The notes beneath the pieces are model-generated. The model did not search any database, was not told the DNA's origin, and was given only the letters and a program-made list of their open reading frames with translations. Shown here piece by piece: positions 51,694-60,770 of a stretch of 64,000 nucleotides of DNA (within the stretch, counting starts at the first letter, position 1; each line of letters starts with the position of its first letter). Position numbers and translations under genes: made by a program. The stretch comes from Homalodisca vitripennis (taxonomy: Eukaryota > Arthropoda > Insecta > Hemiptera > Cicadellidae): the NCBI RefSeq assembly GCF_021130785.1, contig NC_060213.1:64642001-64706000 (forward strand), written 5' to 3'.

Positions 51694-51803
51694 ATTGAAT
51701 CGTAAAAAGTGAGGGCTCTGTGGTGTAATGGTAGCACATTCACCCGGCAAGTGAGAGATCCGGGTTCGAGTCCTGGCGGAGCAAGTACTTTTTGTGATTC
51801 AAT
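51694..51803. repeat. Imperfect inverted repeat enclosing the tRNA-like gene
   Basis: The 17 bases at 51694-51710 (attgaatcgtaaaaagt) are, at 15 of 17 positions, the reverse complement of 51787-51803 (acttttt then gtgattcaat). The inverted arms sit 3 bases before and 2 bases after the tRNA-like gene. The right arm contains the pol III T-run. TA microsatellites lie outside both arms (51630-51672 and 51819-51848). Confidence 0.8.
51714..51784 (+). tRNA. tRNA-like gene, anticodon GGC (formally Ala), probably tRNA-derived or atypical
   Basis: The sequence folds as a full cloverleaf. The acceptor pairs at positions 2-7 (GCTCTG with CGGAGC), but the first pair is a G:A mismatch. The D arm TGGTGTAATGGTAGCAC matches the pol III A box. 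The anticodon stem TTCAC/GTGAG encloses the loop CCGGCAA. The T arm CCGGG-TTCGAGT-CCTGG contains a perfect B box (GGTTCGAGTCC). A TTTTT pol III terminator follows at 51789-51793. Read from loop geometry the anticodon is GGC, which would be alanine. However, position 33 is C instead of the near-universal U, and the G3:U70 alanine identity pair is absent (C3:G70). GGC-Ala tRNAs are not usual in eukaryotic nuclear genomes. Promoter boxes are intact, so it may be transcribed, but it may be a tRNA-derived repeat or pseudogene and not a decoding tRNA. It lies inside an imperfect palindrome and between TA microsatellites. Confidence 0.75.
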
Positions 51804-51818
51804 GTTTATTGAAAAATT

Positions 51819-51848
51819 ATATATATATTATATATATATATATATATT
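51819..51848. repeat. (TA)n microsatellite
   Basis: A TA run of about 30 bases with one interruption, just outside the right arm of the tRNA-like palindrome. Confidence 0.9.
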
Positions 51849-51849
51849 T

Positions 51850-51990
51850 CATGTCTATTGGTTAATTTTTTCTCTTGATATATCATGAGAACTTTGACGG
51901 GCATAAGTGGACATTTTCAGCTCCTCGAGTGAGACGTTTCACAATCATTCAGCCAGTTATAAATTGCATAGTAATTACGTCCGGGTATAT
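51850..51990 (+). repeat. Dispersed repeat family S, 3' part
   Basis: It has tcatgtctattggttaattt, tctcttgatatatcatgaga, cctcgagtgagac and attcagccagttataa, matching the end region of family S. Together with the family R head before the tRNA-like gene, it suggests the tRNA-like block is inserted between, or within, such repeats. Confidence 0.55.
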
Positions 51991-54029
51991 AAAACTGAGT
52001 AAGGTTTGAAAGAGGAAGGTTACAATAAAAAATACACATCGCAGTTGAAACGAATCATAGATGTTTTTTTATACATGTAATGGGTGAATAATAGGTGTAA
52101 CTGTAGTAACCATTTCAGTAATATGTAATAATAATAAATCAATCAAAATTGTTTAACATTTTCTCTATAAAAATCGACCTTGGTAAAGTTACATAAACAA
52201 GTAAATGTCGCTGGCTTGGAAGTGCACCAGGTTTCACATACGAGTATAACAGATATTGGAGTCGTCTGTGATGTACTCTGTCACACAATAAGAACAATAG
52301 GCGACTACTACGGCCCGTGTATTGTATTGTGACGTAGCTTTGATGTTCGTGTTACAGATGATATTAGATTCCTCCATAGTGTTCTTGAAATTCTACTTTT
52401 AGGACGGATAATAAAAAAATATTTCCTTTAATAAGTTTATTTGATCGTAAAAATCTATAACAGCCATTGTAAATTGCACTTTTACTACTTATAAAATGAG
52501 AATACCTGTAGCTATTCTACTATTTTCAATTTCGTTTACCATTTTATCACCACCAAATTTACAATTGACCAAAAGATTCTGGATCAGGATCGTGGAAAAT
52601 GGTTGGTATATCAGAGATAAATTATTTGAAAAAAAAGGTACAGATTCAAATATTGTTCCCCTTCTCTCTTATTTAATTTACTGATCTGATTCTTGTGATG
52701 AAATTAAATTTAAGTGATGCAAAACTTTCCCAGTTTACGTTTTCTTACAATCTTGACAGTTTCATATTGATCAGTAAATGCTAGTGAGCACATAAGAATT
52801 TTAAAATTTATTCGAATGAAACCATTACAGAGATAGTATGTATACATAAGGCTTGAATAAGTCTGTTGGACGGACAAATCAAATAAAAATTCACAAGATG
52901 GCGACATTGACATATGTGTAAAACATCTCGTCGATTTCACAACATGGACCTAATATGAAACGTTTTAAAATACGTTGAGCTATTTCAAGCATCTTTTATT
53001 TATTTAAACTCATTTATTAGGCACCGTACAACAAAATGGATACTTTTGAAAATACTTAGGTCATATAAAACAATATTTGTTCTTACATGTTTTTTGTAAG
53101 GTTTAAGATAGTTGTTGAATAATGTTAAGTTATTTCAAATAAGTATGTTTTTGATATTGCAATGATTGCAACCAACAAGGTCAACGATTTTAGAAACTGT
53201 TTTATATGCTTCCATTGTAATCTTTTAAGGTTGCAAAATGATGATGTTTGTAAATTGTTTGTGGGTTTATCCTGACCATACCGTCAATGTTGTACAAGTA
53301 GTTAACCATACAAACATCATTTAAGTTTAATACTTCGAGATGGCACCCATCCATAAAATGTTTGCCTTTCTGAACTTTGCCGAAATGGATATTGATGAAA
53401 TACTGAATAATATTAAATAAATAGTTTCATGATTGCTAAAAACGCCAAAAAAACAATCAGTGATAGAGACGGGAACATTCATTATCAGATTTGCAAATAT
53501 AGTTATATAGTTAATATTTTACTACAAATATTTTGTAATAATAAATGTGAATTTACAGGTCAACTTTTCGACGCTGTAATAGAGTTAATCGTAAAGTTGT
53601 ATTATAAAAATCTATATCATAATCTTAAAAATACAGTATTCGCCTAGATATATTACAAATATTACATTTTGTCCAATAGATTCTTCTTAATCTAGAAACT
53701 TTGAATTGTATAAACGCAAAGTCCATTTTTTCGTGAAATCGATAAAGTTATTTCCTCTATGAAAAAAAACAAGTTGCTAGCCGCGACACTTTTGATGGAG
53801 GTCAAAGCAATAGGAAATCAAAAGGGATAAAATATTAAAAAATATTAAACAGTTATTTTTTCAGAACACAGTATTAATAGCTTTATACTTTCATAACTAA
53901 CTGTCAGACATGACAATTAAAGTAAATCTGTAAATGTTACAAGTGCAACGTTTACGTTTAAAAGACGTAATTTTAGATTTCTGTATCTTCCATTATATTT
54001 TTGTTATAACCATTACAAAAATGAATATT
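51991..54029. other. AT-rich intron sequence, nothing recognised
   Basis: No exon, array or transposon motif was recognised. The segment at 52985-53060 (tttatttatttaaactcatt) resembles a reverse-oriented retroposon tail, but with no further support. Confidence 0.45.
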
Positions 54030-54290
54030 GAGTTTTATCTAGTTCATCTTTCTCTTAGTGCAGCGTCTTAAATCTGACGTTGTCACAAACTAGACTCCTG
54101 GAATCTGGGGTCATGTTTGTCTGAAGAGATAAAAATATAAATAGAAGGCAACGAGGGAGCTCAAAATGAACCCTTTGCAACGTTTCGACATAAGAGACAA
54201 CTAGAGCACAAAATAAGGTGCAAAATTGAGTGCACATCGATGTTACAGACACGATCTCTTAGCACGATGGAGTAACCGAGTATTCTACAC
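54030..54290 (+). repeat. Dispersed repeat family U, copy 2
   Basis: It shares ordered blocks with 28660-28900, including gtgcagcgtc, aatctgacgttgtcac, gtttgtctgaagagat, gagctcaaaatgaac and gacataagagacaactag. Confidence 0.65.
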
Positions 54291-56669
54291 GTAACTATGG
54301 TGAGACGGTTTGATTCAATTTGAACATTGAGTTTAGCTCCAGTTCATCTTCCTAACGTACCTAATGTATGACCAAAATGACCAAAGTACATAAAATGTAC
54401 CTTCCATTCCATACCCTTCCATTATCGAGAATTATAAAATCCGGTATATTTTTTCAGTGTATCTTTATCACGATTTATAAAAAAAATACTTGTTACCAAT
54501 TAATAATTAACACAATTGTAACCAAAAAGCTTTATTTTAAATCAGGTAAAATTGTCAAAACTGTAATGCTATATTTTTAAAACAGTAGGCAGACATAATA
54601 GTTGTAAAATTATCCATGCATATGTAATTAATGAAACTTAATTGCATATACGAGGTAATGTAATAATAATAATGTAATTGCATATATGAGGTAACATGAA
54701 ATAGAGAACTTATCAAACACTATTCTTTCTCCGTTGGCGTATTTGATTTTAAATAGCAATGTTTTTAGATTTAATGAAATTGATATATACAAATTACTGC
54801 GAATTTTAAAAGTTTTCTATGGCAGGATAAGCAATTCAAAATATTACAGAAGCGACGATTTGTCGATTTAGCAATGTATTGTGTTATAGTTCTGTACATG
54901 AAACCTTACGCATTAAGATTAAGATTAACATTTATGAAGCTGATACCATTATACTACTTTCGTATAGATATTGTAAAGAAAATCGAGTTTATTTCGGTTA
55001 GCTAATAAATGCATTTTTTTCAGGAGCTATAAACGATTTTTTATTCAAAAATAAATAATAATGTCTTTGTACAAATTCTGATAAGAAAACAGGTTTGGTA
55101 ATCTTCCTTCTAAAATGTATTTTATTGAAAACACTCGTTTAAGTATGCAACTGGTTTGTTGCATTTCAATATTCTAAATTAACTTATCCTCCATTTATAA
55201 TCAACAGTATGATGCTAAAATAAGTATAATACTTACAAAAGTGTTTGAATTAAAAAGTTGGTGTCGGTCAAAATTTTACTTTTATTGTGCTTATCAATGA
55301 AGAAGTGTTATAATATGAGAAGTTTAAAATCAATTCAATACACAACTTTACAGCTTCTGTTATGCCAGTCGGTATTTTATTGTTTTACGTCTGAATGAAA
55401 AAATACAGTGTAGTACACATTCATTGATGGCGTTGATTGCCTTGAATACAATAAAAACACCTAACAGAGAGCTCTTCGGAAAATGTTTACTATGAAGAAT
55501 GCGGTATTACTTAATAATTATAGTTATAGTGATTAAAATTATAGCATTCCTGTCAATGAAAATTATTAAAAAAGTATTAAACAACATTGTAAAATTAAAA
55601 CCATGCTTTTTGGTTTGTTGCTAAGTTAATTTATTGGATGGGAATTATTGAATTCTGTTATAAGGATAGCATTATTGAATAGTTAGTGATAAAGCGAGAA
55701 TTTAAATACAGAAACGAGATTTTTAATGTACTTAAATTAAATATTTCTGTTTAAAAGTTTGGAGCTTTTGTATTCTTCTAGTTGAGGATGTTCAGATTTG
55801 AAACTCCGAATTAAAATTACCCTTATCAAACATTTAAAGAGAGTCAGTAGGAAGGTTTAGAAAAATATAGGACCCTCCCATACTTTAGTAAGAATAACAC
55901 AGTAATTAGTAGTAAATATAGTTTAAATGAGTTTTAGCGCATTCTACAAATACAATTTGTGATAATAACTTATTTTTGTCCAATTTTCAGTGCCTTTAAA
56001 GTGATATATCACATAATTTATTTTGGTAGCAACAAATGTTTAAAAAATGACACCCTTCTCTAGCTTCGACACGTTTAGGGACGTGTTCCGAATTATGAAA
56101 TGATTTTTTGAGTCCCTGGGGTTATGGAGAAACAAAAAGCGTTACTCTTAGTTGGTATGATCACTACACATACCTACCACATGGGCAATGAGCCCCACTT
56201 TGTATACAAATTTTATTTTTAACGAAGAAAAATATTTTTTTGTATTCGTGTTTAGGTACTATGAAAGTATTTACATACGTCAGAGTGCATAGTAAAACAG
56301 ATGATTTATTGATTGATTGATCATTGCTATTAAATTTGATAGGGTTGTTATATAAACTACCAACAAGGATTGTTATTCTTCAGGTGTTAAAGAAACTTGC
56401 TTAGCAAAAAGCTTACCTACATTCTTTATAGATTTCCGAAGAAGAAACGGAATCCTTCGTTATGTTTTCTATATCATATAAAAAGGAAAAATGTTCGACA
56501 GTCTGTTATTATTTTACACACTTCATCGTCAATAACAAGCTTAAAAAAGAACCACCAACTTCTCCGTCTTGATTGGAATCGTTTAACTCTGGTTTTCGTG
56601 CAGGTACATCGTACAAGGCATCGTACTCGGGCATCGTACAAGGCAGTAATTAAGCACACGTGGCTGCGT
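54291..56669. other. AT-rich intron sequence, nothing recognised
   Basis: A small direct repeat (aattgcatatacgaggtaa at 54640 and aattgcatatatgaggtaa at 54677) is the only structure seen. The 111-codon plus frame starting at 56397 has no recognisable domain and its end overlaps family T. Confidence 0.5.
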
Positions 56670-56795
56670 AAGCCAGTAATCCTTCTGATCCACAAGCCAT
56701 ACATGTTCCCATGTCAATCAATGTTAATGTGAGGTAATAATACCTCGAGCTCTCTGGAGGATCAATTTTCAGCAGATTAAGTAACCTTTAAAACT
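56670..56795 (+). repeat. Dispersed repeat family T, copy 2
   Basis: It matches 45338-45480 from ccagtaatccttctgatcca through aataatacctcgagctctc. Confidence 0.75.
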
Positions 56796-57259
56796 TCGTG
56801 CCTTCTGAAGAGTTTTACAAAGTAAAACCATAAATAATAAGATTTAAATTAGAGAATTAAAAAATATTTAATTTTAAAATTTAATACGTTTTGTTGAAGT
56901 TGAGAACATTTAAAAAAAAAACCTAGAGTGGTGATGGAAATTTATAACAAGCGAAATAGCTAGAATTTATTGGTTCAACTCCGTAAACAATCTGTATCCG
57001 GTTACGAGTAAAATATAATCTCTAAATACGAGAATCTCGTATATAAAAAACTTGAAAATGAACGGAAATGGCGAATGCGTCCTGTTATAATGTACATTGA
57101 TAAATACACTGTACACGCTGTATTGGAGTTAAGTGGTGGTAAAAATGATTTATTTATTTTAAGATGAATTTAAGTTAATCAAGAAAACAATATCTTCATT
57201 TCTTGAAGAGCCTTAGGAATTACCTGAAACCAAAGTACTTATCTGACAGTACTGTAATC

Positions 57260-57570
57260 ACTATCTTCTCTTTCTGTAGACTAGGAAGGAGCGACCACAA
57301 CAGGTGTCTCTATCAGGCTTTGCTGGAATTGGTTGCATACAAAATTTCAAGGTCATAACTGAATTTGTTCTTGAGACATCCAGCGGAAATCAAACACACG
57401 CGCAGATAGGTAGACAAGCAGAAGTGGAATTATGCCAGAACCCTTAAGATATGTAAGCAATGTACAACATAATTTCAAGTTTATAGCTCAAATCATACTC
57501 TAGATATTACCCTGAGTTCTAGGCTTTGCTACCGCTCAGCCGCATCGCTTGAAGGAACATTTACTCTAGG
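57260..57570 (+). repeat. Dispersed repeat family S copy
   Basis: It has actaggaaggagcgacc, gttgcatacaaaatttcaag, gttcttgagacatcc, a second tttcaagtttatagctcaaa block, and gctttgctaccgctcagccg. It abuts the left TIR of the DNA transposon at 57576. Confidence 0.6.
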
Positions 57571-57575
57571 GAAGT

Positions 57576-58922
57576 TATAGCATGACCGGTGGGATGCGCG
57601 TGAGGGGTGTAGGAGTTGAGCGCGTGGAGGCACAATCTAAAGTAGGGGAGTGAATACGGTGCTACTAACCCTACTGAGAGTTTTCAGCTCCCGGCTCATA
57701 GTGGTGGCGGGAGCCGAATATTGTAGTGTTTGCCAACATTTCTAGATCCTTATGTTCTTACCACGGTGGTCTTTTATGATGAGCAATTTAGTATAGGAGA
57801 CCTTGAGAATATTTGAACATTTCTAGACTCTTTTGAAGTTACGGCGACGGACTTTTATGACGGGGAATTCAATACAGGAAATCTTGGAAATATTGGGAAC
57901 CGGATGTACGTGATCTTAACAATGACTATGTTCTGCCGAAATTGTGTTCATAGCTCACCCTTCTTAATGAGTTCGCAGTAGAGATACCTGGTGGTAAGAA
58001 AGGGTTCTCATAAATTGGGAAAGGGTAGGAATTTATATTATTCTTGATCTCCAACGACGACAACAGTTCAGAATTGTAATTGTTACGCTTTGTTAGCCAT
58101 TAAAATTCAATTTATCATATACTAACCGTGTAAGCTTCAGGATTTACGATAGTAGATACAATTATACACTACAAAATTTTTCAACTGACATAGCCTAGCT
58201 GCTAAATTAAAAATTAATATAAAACTGGTTAAACTAATTTTTCAATATACACAGTAGAATAAGAAAAAACTCAGTTTTATCTACCAACTTGTATCAAGTT
58301 AATGTAATGATGTATATACTTAAAATAACAATAACGCTAACGATCCACACGCAATAGTTAACATAACAAAACCCCGTTGTCGATGAAAATTATTTATTGT
58401 TCTTCGAACTACACCCAAATAAAAATTGTCCAGATTACTTTTAGTATGTTTGCGTTTTCTTACTTTGTTGGGCGTACTAAAAGAATTGCCAATTGGACTT
58501 ATTTGTTTTCCTCCTTCAAAATTCGTCTCAGCGTACTTTCAGAAATTCCAGTTGCCTCTACGACACGCTGTTGAACTTTCTTCAAATTTATAAGTGTGTT
58601 GGTTTCTGCTTCCCGTTTCATAAAATGGGAAGCACTTCTCTTGCTTGGCCGTGTATAACCTTTCTACCTCCAATTTTACTTTTTACATTATGATCCATTT
58701 CAAACTTTTTACTTAAAACGTAATGAGCACAACGCAATTAATTCACAAATTGTATTACAACTCGTGAATTGGCACAAGCGAATGTTTTTTGGGCGGCACG
58801 TATAGAAGACTGGAGACCGAAGTTCACAAGGCTAAATACGGCAACAGACTGAGCCGCTCCACCCCCACCACCTTAGTTCCGTCTTTGCCTACGGCGCATC
58901 TCGAAGTACCGGTCATGCTATA
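57576..58922 (-). mobile_element. DNA transposon with short TIRs, IS630-Tc1-mariner type, internally rearranged
   Basis: The ends tatagcatgaccggt (57576-57590) and accggtcatgctata (58908-58922) are perfect 15-bp inverted repeats, flanked by or containing TA, as expected for this superfamily. A further gatgcgc block is shared just inside. The right half encodes the N-terminus of a transposase on minus. The left half (57600-58330) shows no DDE catalytic domain. It does hold two roughly 80-bp imperfect direct repeats, near 57739-57818 and 57819-57898, each with aacatttctaga and a ttttatga-gg-aattcagtatagg-like segment. So this is probably a deletion or chimeric derivative and not an intact element. 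Confidence 0.8.
58340..58695 (-). pseudogene. Transposase N-terminal fragment (HTH), frameshifted
   Basis: Minus frames starting at the ATG near 58695 read MDHNVKSKIGGRKVIHGQAR. After a frameshift they read FMKREAETNTLINLKKVQQR followed by VVEATGISESTLRRILKEE, a classic helix-turn-helix recognition segment. After a second shift they read PIGNSFSTPNKVRKRKHTKS followed by LGVVRRTINNFHRQ. This order (HTH, basic linker, V-RRTI-NF block) is that of insect IS630/Tc1-like transposases. The DDE domain is missing downstream, so the protein is truncated as well as frameshifted. Confidence 0.75.
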
Positions 58923-58934
58923 AATTCTCTACTA

Positions 58935-59260
58935 TACAATGATCGAACTCTATCGTGTTTATGTAATAGTAAGCTCCAATATATAAACCACCATGTTTGT
59001 TTCAAATTTGGTTTATTCTATACTTTTCTTGCTGTCATCATGGTTACCCATAAAACCAACGTATAAATGTTCGCTAACGTTTAACCAAATCCCATGAAGT
59101 TGCCGATTCTCATTTAGAAATAAAGTGAAGCTTGATTTTATAATTCAAGTTCGTTCTCGAAATACCTTGCTGAGAGGCAAACAGAGAGACTGAAATAAAA
59201 TGTTTCCAGTCTCTTCAGTGACCGAAAGATCAGCCGAAAAAAATATTAAGGAGACTGAAT
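58935..59260 (+). repeat. Dispersed repeat family S copy
   Basis: It has atgatcgaactctat, gtttcaaatttggtttattc, acccataaaaccaacgtata, cgctaacgtttaaccaaatc and gttctcgaaataccttgctg in family S order. It begins just outside the right TIR of the DNA transposon, and family S also flanks the left TIR, so the transposon probably inserted into this repeat. Confidence 0.7.
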
Positions 59261-60563
59261 AGTAATATTCGTCAATTGAAGGTATCTCTGTTCCTGTTTA
59301 TAAACATAAGTTTAACATATTTGCAATTATTGAAGATCTTTGAAGACCTTCTATAAAAACTTATAGTTGTCCTTCCATGTGTCCGCCTTTGAGTAAATCT
59401 TGGAGAATAAATATTGAGGTGTGTCTTAAAGGGTTTAATCTTATTCAATACCAAGATTTTCCTAAAGCAGTTCCAAATCAAGGATTTGAAAAAAAATCAA
59501 CCCCTTATGTCCGAGAGACGAATATCCGCATATAGGCCTTTGTCCAAGTTAAAAGTACATTTACCTTCGAATCGATCGAATGCCAGAGTGTTAAAACTAA
59601 AAAGGTTCCATCCGTCAGCAAATCTGAGCAAGAACTTTTTCGTTACATTCTGTCGATTTCTTCAATACTGTATCAATCTATTTTAGTTGCAAGGAATTAT
59701 TCAGAATTAGCTAATGCAAATAACTATTTACCGAGGCATTCCAAGATAAAACCAGGGAATAGTTATTTCTACCTTTAGAACAATGTTTTAGTTTACCGTG
59801 AAGATCTTAAACCTATAAAAGACATCTGTACAAGGAATCTCACGAAATCCAAATTTAAACCGTAAAATCTATATATCCTTGTGTAAGAAATATTGGCAGA
59901 AGAAAATGTGTCAAAGAACGAGAGGAAAGTACTAAAGTGAAAAATATTTTTAGACTTAAAGAAATTTTAACCTTTCTAGATTGTTATTTGTCATGTTTTT
60001 TCCGACAGTTGACAACACTGAGCTATTTTGAGTGTCGAATTCAGGGGTACTACTTGTTGATATACCACATGGGGATTTGTACTTTTGTGTTATTTTAACG
60101 TGATGTTTAAAAGAATGGAAGAAAAGCGTTTCATTATATAATTTTAAAATGAAGTCAAGATGCCTAACATGTGGCTTAGCAAAGTTTCAGAAATCAGCTT
60201 AATACAGACGAAAATGTATTGCTAAGTTTTTGATTACTGAATTACTGTTTAAACGATTCCAAATGAAACCATTTTTTGGGAGAGCACCTACAGCCTTAGA
60301 TAAAATGTTTATAAAAATGTGTCTTTTCGATGTTTTGTTATTGTTGGAAACTTGAAATTTTAATCTTTGAAATTTTTGGGTCTGATTGGATTCATGTTCG
60401 ATAACCAAGCCCTGATGTCCTAATCATACCTCTAACAATATGCCTAAAATTAGAATTTTTCCTAATTTTTCCGCGCACTTTTTTCCAGACAAAGTAATAC
60501 AATCTCGGTCTAGTGTCATGCGCGCTCGGTCCCTGGTTCAAAGTACTGAAAGTGCATACTTAC
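59261..60563. other. AT-rich intron sequence upstream of the ADAM donor
   Basis: No repeat pair or coding match was recognised. Short frames at 59414-59686 and 60199-60408 have no family resemblance. Confidence 0.5.
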
Positions 60564-60770
60564 CATGCCTTTGTCAATGACGACGGCGGTCTCGATGTAC
60601 TTGGTAGCTTCGCTGACGTCCCGCCGGTACCGTGTCGGAGCTGCCTCGCCGACGAGCGCCGCTACATGTTTGGTCTGCTGAGTGTTAGCCATCTCCCACT
60701 TTAGTCTAGGCAAGTTGGCACACCCCTTGTTCGGCTTCGTCTTCGCCTCGAAGATCACGTGAGGGTGTTT
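60564..60770 (-). CDS. mmd: ADAM metalloprotease gene, internal exon (prodomain end, furin site, start of reprolysin domain)
   Basis: Read on the minus strand this is a 69-codon open exon. It is flanked by a 3' splice site (ctgttagcag, bases up to 60771) and by a strong donor, gtaagtat, just after the final ATG codon (60564-60566). The peptide runs KHPHVIFEAKTKPNKGCANL through residue 20. It contains a lone Cys17 in a KGCAN context, which could be the prodomain cysteine switch. A furin-type RYRR site lies at residues 47-50, and KYIETAVVIDKGM at residues 57-69 matches the first strand of an ADAM reprolysin domain. Known of the family: ADAMs are membrane-anchored or secreted proteins with prodomain, metalloprotease, disintegrin and Cys-rich domains. 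GC content is far above the flanks, as expected for an exon. The mind-meld (mmd) assignment rests on my recognition of the combined peptide of this and the 18.0-kb exon. ADAM family is secure; the exact orthologue is less so. Catalytic residues are not in this window, so activity cannot be judged. Confidence 0.85.

Larger units (their letters stand above)
18064..60563 (-). other. 42.5-kb intron of the ADAM gene
   Basis: This span lies between the two phase-0 exons of the minus-strand ADAM gene. It starts with gtaagtat next to 60564 and ends with tttttccag next to 18063, read on the minus strand. It contains satellites, microsatellites, LINE remnants, two DNA transposons, several dispersed repeat copies and one tRNA-like gene, each listed separately. 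I see no other convincing ADAM exon inside it. That the two exons are spliced directly to each other is inferred from matching phase and continuous family sequence. Confidence 0.75.

Noticed and set aside
51714..51784. Calling this a normal alanine tRNA gene
   Set aside because: C33, the G:A first pair and the absence of G3:U70 argue against an ordinary alanine tRNA, so it is reported as tRNA-like.
56397..56732. 111-codon plus frame, one of the longest in the window
   Set aside because: It overlaps dispersed repeat family T at its end, has no recognisable domain, and an opposite-strand frame is equally open.
60199..60408. Minus frame that loosely resembled a LINE C-terminal tail
   Set aside because: The expected spaced aromatic and Leu residues do not line up, and no RT motif lies nearby.
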